Assembly (NCBI GenBank): GCA_963663365.2
Contig: CAXXIH010000003.1
Coordinates: 682,001 to 746,000, forward strand
Direction of reading: 5' to 3'
DNA: 64,000 nt
Origin: G963663365 sp963663365
Lineage (GTDB): Bacteria; Hinthialibacterota; Hinthialibacteria; Hinthialibacterales; G963663365
Below the pieces are notes generated by a model. It was not told the DNA's origin. It was given only the letters and a program-made list of their open reading frames with translations, and ran no database searches. The translations under genes and the position numbers were made by a program. Of the stretch, positions 38,619 through 47,156 are shown piece by piece; position 1 is the stretch's first letter; every line of letters starts with the position of its first letter.

Positions 38619-39335
38619 ATGGTTCAAATGTCCAGGGCCGCATTACTTCTTGTTGACGATGAAAAATTCAGCCAAATCACGATGTTGCGATTGCTTAAGA
38701 ATATCGGCGATCCCGTAACCCATAGCGCTTCAAATGGTTTGGAAGCGATGGATGTGCTCGAGAGCCGTCATAGCACTATTCATTGTGTTATTGCCGATTT
38801 CAACATGCCCATCATGCATGGCTTGCAATTACTCAAAGCGATCCGAACCGGGGAACGAGGAATTCGACGTAATATGCCCGTAATTATGCTTACGGCGCAT
38901 GGAGAGCCTCCTTTGGTGCATCTAGCATTGGCTTTAGATGTAAATGGTTTCGTTCTCAAGCCGGCAAAAAAAGATTCGATGGAGGAGAGGTTGCATAGAA
39001 TTTTTGATGATATTCAGGATGAACCGGATTGGCTTAAACCTGTAGATGAGTATATTCGAATTGATGTTAATTCTTCAATTGCAGATATCTTGAAATTCAA
39101 ACAACTTTCAGACATTAAATCGAATAAACCCATAATTAAACATGAAAAGCCGGTTGCATGCACTCTCGAGACTGTTAGAGAAAATGATATTTTGGCTCGT
39201 CCTTTGATGACACAAAACGGCAATATCTTGATGAACGCAGGACAGCGGCTTCGTGGAGATGTTATAAAACGCTTAAAGGATTTAAGCGAACTCAATATAG
39301 AGATTGGGACTATATGGATTCGGGAGAGACCATAA
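38619..39335 (+). CDS. Response regulator with receiver and HD-GYP-associated C-terminal segment
   Basis: A 238-residue protein. The receiver covers residues 1-130 with acceptor D60 (VIADFNMPIMHG) and switch Lys in VLKPAKK. After a linker, residues about 175-235 (VRENDILARPLMTQNGNILMNAGQRL) resemble the short module that often precedes HD-GYP domains, but no HD-GYP domain follows and the frame ends normally. The protein may be an adaptor or phosphate sink, or the remnant of a REC-HD-GYP protein. It starts four bases after the preceding hybrid kinase. Confidence 0.75.
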   Translation: MVQMSRAALLLVDDEKFSQITMLRLLKNIGDPVTHSASNGLEAMDVLESRHSTIHCVIADFNMPIMHGLQLLKAIRTGERGIRRNMPVIMLTAHGEPPLVHLALALDVNGFVLKPAKKDSMEERLHRIFDDIQDEPDWLKPVDEYIRIDVNSSIADILKFKQLSDIKSNKPIIKHEKPVACTLETVRENDILARPLMTQNGNILMNAGQRLRGDVIKRLKDLSELNIEIGTIWIRERP

Positions 39336-39406
39336 CGATGAAGGAGTGAATTTATCTTTGTTACAGATCTTGGATGAATTCGAACGAGCACTGGAGAAGA
39401 ATTAAC

Positions 39407-39784
39407 ATGAGCGAGAATAAACCAATCGTTTTGGTTGTGGATGACACTCCCGCCAATATCGATATTTTGCGCGAAATCTTAAAAGATGAATATAAGCTGA
39501 AAGTGGCCATCAACGGGCAGAAAGCGCTCAAGATTGCTATGAGCGAGTCCCCGCCTGATCTGATTCTGCTGGATATTATGATGCCGGAAATGGATGGCTA
39601 TGAAGTTTGCGGCAAATTGAAGGAAAATGAAACGACAAAGAACATTCCTGTAATCTTTGTGACCGGCAAAACGGAACCGGAAGAGATAGAAAAAGGGAAA
39701 CAGCTCGGAGCCGTCGATTATATTATAAAGCCTATTGAGCCGGACATCGTACTCGAGAAGGTGAAGAATCATTTGTGTTCATAG
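39407..39784 (+). CDS. Single-domain response regulator (CheY-like)
   Basis: A 125-residue stand-alone receiver: acidic pair D12-D13, acceptor D56 (LILLDIMMPEMDGYE) and LGAVDYIIKPIEP. There is no output domain, so it probably shuttles phosphate or binds a partner. It is almost collinear with the receivers at 35164 and 36269. ATG 39407 is chosen because GGAG lies about ten bases upstream; an earlier in-frame start adds 11 unlikely residues. It is the last gene of the plus-strand operon and converges on the hybrid kinase ending at 39990. Confidence 0.88.
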   Translation: MSENKPIVLVVDDTPANIDILREILKDEYKLKVAINGQKALKIAMSESPPDLILLDIMMPEMDGYEVCGKLKENETTKNIPVIFVTGKTEPEEIEKGKQLGAVDYIIKPIEPDIVLEKVKNHLCS

Positions 39785-39989
39785 CATTTTTTCTGTTGTG
39801 GAAGTGAAAAATCAAGCTGAATAATGTCTTTTCTCAACATGTAGATAATCTGTTGTATTGGCCCCCAATAGCCTCTTAATTCTATCACAATTTGTTCCAT
39901 TTGATGTGACGATATACAAGCGAACCGCGTAATAATAGATGCTCTCGCAAATACGAAAATATAATGAACATTGTACATCTTGGGTTAAA

Positions 39990-42900
39990 TCATTCGAATG
40001 TAGGCTCGAGATCGCTTAGCAATTTAAGCGCCTCATCAAAATCGTACTCTCCGATTAATTGCGAAAGAGTCTGCAATTGGGATTTGAATTTTCCAGCGCC
40101 GGGCTGCTTGTTTATGGTTTCGATGATTTCGGCCGCCTGGGTGTCATCCTCTTCCAGGAACGTGCGTAGTTTAGAAAATAAGGGAAGGACTTTTTCGGGA
40201 TCGAAAGTCCCTTCTTCCGGAACGGAATCGTCATTCGTCAACTCCTGAAGGCTTTCAATAACCGGCTGCAATTTTTTTGCCACGTCATTAACAAGAATTT
40301 GAATGTTTTCTTCCGGCTGGTTTTCTTTGCAGGCGCTTTCTAACATAGCGGCGGCTTCCTGAACGTTAGTTGCGCCGATATTGCCCGATACACTTTTAAG
40401 CGTATGTGCGCATCGCGTTGATGCTTCCGGATCGCTGCTTTCTTGTGCTTGTTTGAATTGGCCAAGAAAATCCTTGTTGCTCGCGCTGTATTTTAATAAT
40501 AATTTTCGGTAGAGCTTCTTGTTCCCTTGGGTTCTCTTTAAACCAGTATTGGTATCGATTCCATCCAATACAGGAAAATCAGCCTCTTCCGGAACCTCCT
40601 GAATCGGCGAACTGAACTCGGCACTCACGGGTTTTGAGGGCTTGATCCATCTGGCCATGGTTGTGAACATCTCACGTACATTGATCGGTTTGGCGATGTG
40701 ATCGTTCATACCCGAATTGATGACTTTCTCCCGATCGCCGGCCATCACATTGGCTGTCATGGCAATAACGGGGAGATCTTTGAAACGTTCTTGCTTGCGA
40801 ATCTCGCGAGTGGCGGCATATCCATCCAAAACCGGCATTTGGCAATCCATCAGCACTCCGTCGAACTGTTCTTTTTCAAGAATCTCCAATGCTAACTGAC
40901 CATTGTCGGCCACGGCCGCTGTGATTCCTGCTCCGGCGAGCAGTTCCAGCGCCAATTCCTGGTTAATCTCGTTGTCTTCTACCAGCAGCACTTTCGCGCC
41001 ACGCAGACTCTTTGCGGCTTCCAGTTCTTCATCCTTTTGTGCATTGCTCCGGCTTGTTCTTTTTACCTTATGACCGAAAGCTTCCATGATGGAATCAAGA
41101 AGCGTTGAGGGGGATATCGGTTTGGACAGAGTGCCGCTGAACTTTACATCCTTTGCCACTTCGATTGATTCCGAACAGCCAAAAGCACTGATCATAATAA
41201 CGGGAATACCGGATGTATCCGGATTGCTTTGAATCAGCCGGGTGGTTTGAATTCCGTCCATCGAAGGCATTTGCCAATCCATCAGGATCAAATCAAACGC
41301 CGCCCCACCGGTGTTCATTTCATTTAATGCTGCGTGGCCTGAGTTGACGCCCTTTGCAGTGAACTCAAACGATTTAAGCATACTGATGAGTATCTCACGG
41401 GCGGTTGCATTGTCATCAACGACCAGTATATTTAATCCCTTCAGGTCGGGTAGTTCCAATGTTGGCCGTTCCTGTTCGACGTCATTCTGCAAACCAAACT
41501 GTGCCGTGAATTGAAACGTGCTCCCTGCTCCGTATTCGCTTTCAACCCAAATTCGGCCCTTCATCATCTCAGTAAGGCGTTTGGAAATGGTTAGACCAAG
41601 GCCGGTTCCTCCATATTTGCGCGATGTGGAACTATCTGCCTGGCTAAATGATTTGAAGAGTTTTGCCTGCTGGTCCGGTGTCATGCCAATGCCGCTGTCA
41701 CGAACGGCGAAATGGAGCGTGGCTGCATCTTCTTGCAACGATTCCACGCGGACCGAAACGACAATTTCTCCCGCTTCCGTGAATTTGACCGCATTGTTGC
41801 CCAAATTAATTAGGATCTGCCCCAGACGCAAAGGGTCACCGGTGAGTGCCATGGGAACATCATTCGCAATATCGAAAAGCAGTTCAATCTCTTTTTCTTC
41901 CGCCTTTAATCCAACCAAGTTGGCCAGATTGTCCATGACGTCTTCAAGACGGAAATCAATGGTTTCCATATCCATCTTGCCCGCTTCGATCTTGGAGAAG
42001 TCGAGAATGTCATTGATGATTCCAAGCAGTGATTCTGCGGACCGGTATACTTTTTCTATGTAGTTCCTCTGTTTGGCGTTCAGATCGGTTTTAAGCGCCA
42101 AATTGGACATTCCGATGATGGCGTTCATCGGAGTTCGGATTTCATGGCTCATATTTGCCAGGAAATCGCTTTTTGCCTTTGTCGCTTCTTCGGCAATTAC
42201 CTTTGCTTTTTCCAATTCGATCAGCGTTGCATCCAGTTTTTCCCGCTCCATCGCCAGGAGCAAGGAAGTGGCGAGGACTTCACAAGCGCGGTCGAGCCAT
42301 TTTAGATCGGCCGAATTCATCGGTTTTGTACAATTCAACTCAATCACACCGACCAGTTCTTCATCTTGAAGCAAGGGGCAGTCGATGACTTGAGCCGGGA
42401 TTACCGAGCCAAATGCAAAAGTGATACGTTTACTGTCCACCGGCAATTGAGTAATCACCCGGTGAAGGCTGACTGCCACTTGTCCGACAATTCCCTCCCC
42501 AAAAGCAAATCGGATTTCATTGGCCGGTTCCTCCGTGCCGTACACAGCCACACAATGCAACCCGGGATTGTTTTCATTGGAATCAACAATGAACAGAGAT
42601 CCCATCGGGATGCCTAAAAAACGAGCAGTCGCCGCCAGGCCTTTTGTGGAAAGTTCTCTTATGGGATAATTACCGCGTAGCGCATCGTTGAGAGATGAAA
42701 ACGCTTTCTCCATCCGGGCTTTTTCCTCGATCTCCCGATTGAGTCCAGCCATCTCTTCGTAACTGCGTTCCAGTTCTTCCGCGCGTTGCTTGACCGAATC
42801 TTCCAGTGCTTTCCGTTGGCTGATATCCCGGATCAAACTGGCTACTATGAGCCCGTCATCCGTTTCGATGGGACTCAAGGATATTTCAACGGGAAAAATC

Positions 42901-43364
42901 CGGCCGTCTTTATGTTGCGCGGTAAGTTCACGGCCCGGCCCCATCTGGCGCATGGATGGAGATGCGAAATAACCGCGGACATGATTCCGGTGAGTGTTGT
43001 GATACGATTCAGGAATTAGAATTTCAATGGAACGATTAAGGAGTGTTTCCGGTTTATAGCCAAACAATTCCTGAATCCGGCGGTTGGCCATGATGATCTG
43101 GCCTTCTTCATTAATTACCACCATCGCATCCGGGGCTGATTCAATTAGAGAGTGGAACTGCTTTTCCCGAATCCGCAATTGCTCTTCAATTTTTTTTCGT
43201 TCGTCAATAACGTTTTTATAGAGATTGTCAAACCGGTCCTTGGCCTCTTCAATTTGAGCACGATTCTCCTCGGATCGCTTCAGTTTTTTTTCTAAAATAC
43301 GATTTTCACGTTCTATTTTTTTTAATTGAGAATGTATTTCATCGTTAGAATAATTTTCCGCCAT
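39990..43364 (-). CDS. Soluble hybrid histidine kinase: PAS-GAF-HisKA-HATPase-REC-REC-Hpt
   Basis: A 1124-residue protein with no membrane helix. Residues 1-65 are a charged coiled coil. A PAS domain (70-190), a GAF domain (215-365), HisKA with H407 (ANMSHEIRTP), HATPase_c (500-620), two receivers (LILMDWQMPSMDG and GVLMDCQMPVLDGY) and an Hpt domain (CAHTLKSVSGNIGA) follow. The C-terminal ~70-residue helical module matches the two at the end of the 2264-residue kinase. The kinase-to-Hpt part is strongly similar to that protein, so the two are paralogues. The FIST gene ends four bases upstream on the same strand, which makes FIST the likely input partner. Confidence 0.9.
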   Translation of the reverse strand: MAENYSNDEIHSQLKKIERENRILEKKLKRSEENRAQIEEAKDRFDNLYKNVIDERKKIEEQLRIREKQFHSLIESAPDAMVVINEEGQIIMANRRIQELFGYKPETLLNRSIEILIPESYHNTHRNHVRGYFASPSMRQMGPGRELTAQHKDGRIFPVEISLSPIETDDGLIVASLIRDISQRKALEDSVKQRAEELERSYEEMAGLNREIEEKARMEKAFSSLNDALRGNYPIRELSTKGLAATARFLGIPMGSLFIVDSNENNPGLHCVAVYGTEEPANEIRFAFGEGIVGQVAVSLHRVITQLPVDSKRITFAFGSVIPAQVIDCPLLQDEELVGVIELNCTKPMNSADLKWLDRACEVLATSLLLAMEREKLDATLIELEKAKVIAEEATKAKSDFLANMSHEIRTPMNAIIGMSNLALKTDLNAKQRNYIEKVYRSAESLLGIINDILDFSKIEAGKMDMETIDFRLEDVMDNLANLVGLKAEEKEIELLFDIANDVPMALTGDPLRLGQILINLGNNAVKFTEAGEIVVSVRVESLQEDAATLHFAVRDSGIGMTPDQQAKLFKSFSQADSSTSRKYGGTGLGLTISKRLTEMMKGRIWVESEYGAGSTFQFTAQFGLQNDVEQERPTLELPDLKGLNILVVDDNATAREILISMLKSFEFTAKGVNSGHAALNEMNTGGAAFDLILMDWQMPSMDGIQTTRLIQSNPDTSGIPVIMISAFGCSESIEVAKDVKFSGTLSKPISPSTLLDSIMEAFGHKVKRTSRSNAQKDEELEAAKSLRGAKVLLVEDNEINQELALELLAGAGITAAVADNGQLALEILEKEQFDGVLMDCQMPVLDGYAATREIRKQERFKDLPVIAMTANVMAGDREKVINSGMNDHIAKPINVREMFTTMARWIKPSKPVSAEFSSPIQEVPEEADFPVLDGIDTNTGLKRTQGNKKLYRKLLLKYSASNKDFLGQFKQAQESSDPEASTRCAHTLKSVSGNIGATNVQEAAAMLESACKENQPEENIQILVNDVAKKLQPVIESLQELTNDDSVPEEGTFDPEKVLPLFSKLRTFLEEDDTQAAEIIETINKQPGAGKFKSQLQTLSQLIGEYDFDEALKLLSDLEPTFE

Positions 43365-43367
43365 TGA

Positions 43368-44519
43368 TTAGGTTCCCATCAATAAAGTTATGAAAGATTC
43401 ATTATGAAATCTGGATGGTTTATTCATGGCATTGGGACAAATCTCTCCATATCCATAAAAACCGCAAAATTCTATCTCTTTGCCTAATTTACCCCGAAGT
43501 TGCTCGTACTCTTCACTGACTTTTGTTCCTAAAAGCAGTTTTCGAGCGGAACATGAAAATATCACAGCCGCTTCCGGAACTTTGCCATTTGGATAGTTGT
43601 TTAACGCGGCATTTATCGAATCATTACAACCTTGGATAATAGCGTCTCTATCCACTGTTGTATTTTGGACTTTTGAACCTTGGGTTATATCAGCGAAAAA
43701 TATAATCGAACCTTCTTCGTCGCTTTTACCAAATGTTGCTCGAAGGTACTCTGTCTCTCCTTTTTCATTAAGGATGATCAACGGATTCTCGCCGGCAGGT
43801 TTTACTCCTGGACCGAGATATTTTTCAAAAAATTGAATCGTAGGTTTATTATCAATTGTGTGGACAATTGAACCGTCAGAAGAAGTCACGATACCAGGTT
43901 CACCGATAGGTTGCCATCCGGTGGCAATACCAAATGAAAACACAATATCTCCTGAGAAAAGCAAAACAGGAATGCTGTCAGAAAGTATCTCGTGGCCAAA
44001 AAATTGCTTTGTTTTTGAAAATTTCCATTGATCACCGGCGGAAGCCCCCAAAAGCGGAATTGTATCTCCAAGTTTGGCGGTTAAAGTTTCGATGATTTTC
44101 TGTCCGCTGGTTGTTAGGCTTTCTGGAATTGTTAAACAAAATTGAGGTTTTCTGGATGTTTTTCCGATTGCCATTTCAATTGCAGCGTTGCAGCTTGCCT
44201 CTACATCATTGCTAAGATTATGGCCAATACCTGCGCTTACATCAATTTCATCACCCCCAAAAAGCATAAGAACGATTGTGTCCTCAGTGCAACCAAGTGT
44301 TGAAGATAATTCTCCATCGGTTGTTCCGCCAATTAACTCAAGATCATTCCAATGTGATAATATATTTTCAATAATCACATCATATTCAAAATCAATTGCT
44401 GAAAAAATTATTCCACCCTTAGGGATTCTTCCATTTAATTTATCTTCACATTGTTCAATTATTTCTTTTGCAGCGGAATCGCTGTCTATTTCTTCGCTAT
44501 GCCCTACAATTGCAAACAT
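43368..44519 (-). CDS. FIST-domain sensory protein (FIST N and C)
   Basis: A 384-residue protein with both FIST domains. The N-terminal half has KGGIIFSAIDFEYDVII and LELIGGTTDGELSS. The C-terminal half has EAAVIFSCSARKLLLG and FCGFYGYGEICP, the usual closing motif. FIST proteins are proposed ligand-binding sensors, possibly of amino acids or similar small molecules, and are often encoded beside kinases or chemotaxis genes. There is no signal peptide, so sensing would be cytoplasmic. ATG 44519 is chosen because GGAGAG lies directly upstream; the longer frame to 44624 would begin in the IS-flanking DNA. Confidence 0.85.
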   Translation of the reverse strand: MFAIVGHSEEIDSDSAAKEIIEQCEDKLNGRIPKGGIIFSAIDFEYDVIIENILSHWNDLELIGGTTDGELSSTLGCTEDTIVLMLFGGDEIDVSAGIGHNLSNDVEASCNAAIEMAIGKTSRKPQFCLTIPESLTTSGQKIIETLTAKLGDTIPLLGASAGDQWKFSKTKQFFGHEILSDSIPVLLFSGDIVFSFGIATGWQPIGEPGIVTSSDGSIVHTIDNKPTIQFFEKYLGPGVKPAGENPLIILNEKGETEYLRATFGKSDEEGSIIFFADITQGSKVQNTTVDRDAIIQGCNDSINAALNNYPNGKVPEAAVIFSCSARKLLLGTKVSEEYEQLRGKLGKEIEFCGFYGYGEICPNAMNKPSRFHNESFITLLMGT

Positions 44520-44633
44520 ATACTCTCTCCTATTAGATGAAACCCAGGATGTCCTAAAAAAAATATTCCCCTGTTTGGGGCGCCGTCCCATTTTTGTATA
44601 TGAAAAATACAGAATATCCAGCATTCATCAAGT

Positions 44634-44909
44634 TGAGAGTACCCCCAAAATCCAGTCCACTGGTTACTTCGGGAATTCCGGTAGGAGTCTCCTTCAGTTC
44701 TGAATGGCTCTTGCGTATTAGCTGGGAGGAATTCCTCCCAGCGGGCGATAAGGCCTGTTTTTATTATAGTTTTGGCGCCATCGTTCGAGTTTCTCTTCCG
44801 CATCCTCCTGCGTAAAGAAAAGATGGATATTCAAGCACTCATCCTTTGATTGTCCATTGGACGATTCTAGTTGAGCGTTTGCCATGAGGCGGCCTGGGCG
44901 GATAAACAT
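44634..44909 (-). pseudogene. IS3-family transposase 3' remnant with possible terminal repeat
   Basis: On the minus strand, 44909-44718 encodes the last ~60 residues of an IS3-type OrfB transposase: FIRPGRLMANAQLESSNG, DECLNIHLFFTQEDA and WRQNYNKNRPYRPLGGIPPS. This covers the final part of the DDE integrase core, including its Glu. All upstream parts of orfA and orfB are missing. TGAGAGTACCCCCAAAATCCAGTCCAC at 44634-44660, read on the plus strand, begins with TG and resembles an IS3 terminal repeat, so the outer end may be intact there. The inner end breaks abruptly at about 44905, where the recombinase remnant begins. Confidence 0.75.
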
Positions 44910-45260
44910 TGGTCGTGCACCATACCTATATCACCCGGCTGATTAAGCCTGGTGTGAATCCCAAGATGGCTCAGACCTTGGCTCGACACCAAGACGCTTC
45001 TTTGACGTTGAACACATACAGCCACGTGGAAATGATCGACAAAGTAGCTGCACTCAGGCAGCTGCCGCCGTTGGATGGCTCCACAACGGACGCACAAATG
45101 CAGGCCGCGGTAGCAACGGGTACGGACTGCAAAAAAATTGAGGACACTGGTGAGGACAGTCAGGAGACTTTTGCTGGCAGCGTGAGTCATACGGCGGCCG
45201 GGAAGGCAAGCGTACATAGATCCGCTAAAGCTATCATTTTGAGTCCGTTAGGCACTACAT

Positions 45261-45323
45261 GGCACGGTGTAGCAATGGGTGACAATAAGGGGGGGGAAAG
45301 TGCCCAGGGCGGGACTCGAACCC
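45261..45323. repeat. Right att-like repeat overlapping the tRNA-Leu 3' end
   Basis: This is the partner of 27881-27945. It starts with GGCACGGTGTAG, runs through a G-rich tract and GTGCCCAGGGCGGGACTCGAA, and continues into the intact tRNA-Leu gene. The shared segment comprises roughly the last 23 bases of the tRNA plus 40 bases of downstream flank. Confidence 0.85.
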
Positions 45324-45385
45324 GCACAGGATTTCTCCCACATGGCCCTCAACCATGCGCGTCTACCAAATTCCGCCACCTGGGC
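45301..45385 (-). tRNA. tRNA-Leu (anticodon GAG)
   Basis: The 85-nt minus-strand cloverleaf has acceptor GCCCAGG paired with CCTGGGC and discriminator A. The anticodon arm CATGG-TTGAGGG-CCATG carries anticodon GAG. It also has a long variable arm expected for class II tRNA-Leu and a T-arm with GGTTCGAGTCC. CCA is not encoded. Its 3' end is duplicated at 27.9 kb, marking it as an integration site. Confidence 0.95.
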
Positions 45386-45682
45386 AGTGGTGGCTCACAG
45401 ACAGGCCTCGATACGCTATCGAACTGAGGTTAAAACGGCATATCGTCCGAACACAACTCAGCAGAAGCCCGCCCTTTGAGGCGAGCGGTATACTACCAGC
45501 CCGGAAAATTCCGTCAAAGGAAACGGGCGGAGCCCAACCATCTGTCCTAAAGCATCGCTGCCCCGATTCAGACCTGAATCAATACGGTTCCTGAAGAGAG
45601 TCCGCGATTATGGTAGTCTTGGTTTTCAATATCCACGGGGACACCGGTCTATCCGGCGGTCCGGCGTGTTCAGAGGTGCAGC
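45386..45682. other. Intergenic region upstream of tRNA-Leu and of the GDPD gene
   Basis: These 297 bases separate the minus-strand tRNA-Leu from the plus-strand phosphodiesterase gene, so promoters for both should be here. I see no clear hexamers or coding frame. Confidence 0.4.
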
Positions 45683-46750
45683 GTGCAACATCTCCATTTA
45701 CGAATGTTCTGTCCGGCTGCGATGCTTACCCTGCTCTTTATGAGCAGCATCGCAGGAGGCGAACCTATTAGTAATCTTGAGGCAATTCACGCCGCTGAAA
45801 GGGCGGTTACGGGAACGGCGGTTTCCTGCGATACGGTCGACTTGGATGGAGTGTCGCACGCGGTTGTGCGGATGGAAGCCGATGCGGTCAAGCACCGGGT
45901 ATGGGTTGATGACGCCTATGGACGGATCACCCAAGTCGACCGGCAAGAGAGGAATACCTGGGTAACGGTCTACCGGTGGCCTGGAGTTCTGGTTGTGGCC
46001 CACCGTGGCGGCGCAAAACTGGGACCCCCGGAAAACACCTTGGCCGCAATCGAGAAGGCGATTGAAGTCGGCGCGGATTTGATTGAAATCGATATCCGGG
46101 AAACGCGGGACGGCCAACTGGTCATCATGCACGATTCAACGGTGGATCGTACAACCGACGGCAGCGGCAAAGTCGTGGAGATGACGCTTGAGGAGATTCG
46201 CCGTTTGGATGCGGGATCATGGGCCGGGCCGGAATATCAAGGATTGAAAGTCCCCACGCTTAAAGAAGCGTTGGAGTGTATGAAGGGACGTATCCGTCCT
46301 GATTTGGATTTCAAGACCGGCAATTTGCAGCGTATGGTCGCTGTGGTTAATGAAGCCGGTGTCGCCGACCAATGCACGCATCACGGCGCGTGGGACCGTT
46401 GCAAAGAACTTGTCGAGTTGGAGCCGCGTGTCCGTATCCGGCCTACCATCGAGTACGCTCAGCAGGTCCCGGAACTTGCCCGTCTGTTGCGTCCGCCCAT
46501 TATTAATATGGACTGGCACGCTATCACCGAAGAAAGTATCCGTCTGGCGCACCTGGCAGGATGTGAGGCGTTCATTAACTGTTTGGGGCGGGCCGATACC
46601 CTTCCCTACGCCGAATATTGCGCTTTGAATGGCGCGGATTATATCCAGAGCGACCGGCCCGATTTGGTGATCGAGATGTTGCAGCGTTTAGGATTGGATT
46701 ACGATCCCGAAATAGACAAAAACAATGAGTTGAAGTTAACGCGGCAGTAA
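45683..46750 (+). CDS. Secreted glycerophosphodiester phosphodiesterase (GDPD family)
   Basis: A 355-residue protein with a signal peptide (MLTLLFMSSIAGG). Residues about 30-105 form an extra N-terminal beta domain. The GDPD TIM barrel follows with the catalytic HRGG...PENT motif, LIEIDIRETRDGQLVIMHD (metal ligands E, D and the second catalytic His), and a C-terminal NGADYIQSDRPDLV strand. The family hydrolyses glycerophosphodiesters to glycerol-3-phosphate and an alcohol. GTG 45683 has AGAGG six to seven bases upstream; ATG 45704 is an alternative. It is monocistronic as far as can be seen. Confidence 0.88.
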   Translation: MQHLHLRMFCPAAMLTLLFMSSIAGGEPISNLEAIHAAERAVTGTAVSCDTVDLDGVSHAVVRMEADAVKHRVWVDDAYGRITQVDRQERNTWVTVYRWPGVLVVAHRGGAKLGPPENTLAAIEKAIEVGADLIEIDIRETRDGQLVIMHDSTVDRTTDGSGKVVEMTLEEIRRLDAGSWAGPEYQGLKVPTLKEALECMKGRIRPDLDFKTGNLQRMVAVVNEAGVADQCTHHGAWDRCKELVELEPRVRIRPTIEYAQQVPELARLLRPPIINMDWHAITEESIRLAHLAGCEAFINCLGRADTLPYAEYCALNGADYIQSDRPDLVIEMLQRLGLDYDPEIDKNNELKLTRQ

Positions 46751-46805
46751 AGCCGGGACGTCCACGTCATGCACATTCGGTGCGTGGTGTTTCGTTTGAG
46801 AAAGT

Positions 46806-47060
46806 TTGTGGATGTAGAGATATATATGTATGCGCTGCAGGCAGCGGCTCGTTAGGAAACTCGCCCTCCCGCGGCGTGGCCGCCGTGGACCCGACGCCTA
46901 CCGGCTCACGATTTCGAGGTGTGGATTAAAAGATATAGATGGTCGGCACCCTGCAAGGCGATACGTTATACATTTTGAATCACGAAAACACGAAAGAGGC
47001 ACACAAAGGACACGAAAATTTTGTATAGATTTGGAGATGGTTTGAAGGTGTATACGGAAA
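46806..47060. repeat. Intergenic repeat mosaic, third location
   Basis: From 46806 to about 46913 the word order GTGGATGTAGAG, TATATATGTATGC, CAGGCAGCGGCTCG, CGCCCTCCCGCGG and CGGCTCACG parallels 4186-4290. At 46975-47020 lies TGAATCACGAAAACACGAAAG with further ACACGAAA words, resembling 13874-13900. GTTTGAAGGTGTATACGG at about 47040 may be a worn copy of the GTTGGTGGAT segment. The whole gap 46751-47156 has no gene. Confidence 0.65.
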
Positions 47061-47156
47061 CAATTTGGCGTTCCGCTTCTCGCCCTCCCGGTGGCGCACC
47101 TTCGGCGCTTTGGCTTATTCCTTTCATATTCATGTGCTGATGGGGTGGGGCGGAAC

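Larger units (their letters stand above)
27881..45385. mobile_element. tRNA-Leu-associated genomic island carrying signal-transduction cargo
   Basis: The ~17.5-kb segment is bounded by direct repeats of the tRNA-Leu(GAG) 3' end (27881-27945 and 45261-45323). A truncated tyrosine recombinase (44909-) points at the tRNA. An IS3-family transposase remnant abuts it. Inside are seven signalling genes in two convergent transcription units and no housekeeping genes. The DNA between 27.9 and 44.6 kb looks more AT-rich than the flanks. Because the recombinase has lost its N-terminal half and the repeats have diverged, the element is probably immobile now. What was there before insertion would be the pseudopilin 3' end facing the tRNA 3' end. 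Confidence 0.75.
44909..45427 (+). pseudogene. Tyrosine recombinase (phage-type integrase) C-terminal remnant
   Basis: The frame encodes HHTYITRLIKPGVNPKMAQTL, then LARHQ and LNTYSHVEMIDKVAALRQLP. This is the end of a tyrosine recombinase catalytic domain, keeping the second His and the nucleophilic Tyr (in NTYSHV). The Arg of the HxLRHT box is lost at the junction, and the whole N-terminal half is missing. Residues after AAVATGTD are low in similarity, and the frame reads through the att-like repeat into antisense tRNA before its stop, so the true end is uncertain. Orientation toward the tRNA 3' end is what an integrase using that site would show. Confidence 0.8.

Noticed and set aside
38619..39335. 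Frameshifted REC-HD-GYP gene
   Set aside because: No HD-GYP motif is found in any frame between 39335 and the next gene, so the short form seems genuine rather than a frameshift.
45301..45427. Apparent extension of the recombinase reading frame across tRNA-Leu
   Set aside because: The frame merely stays open through the antisense of the tRNA; recombinase-like sequence ends near 45126.
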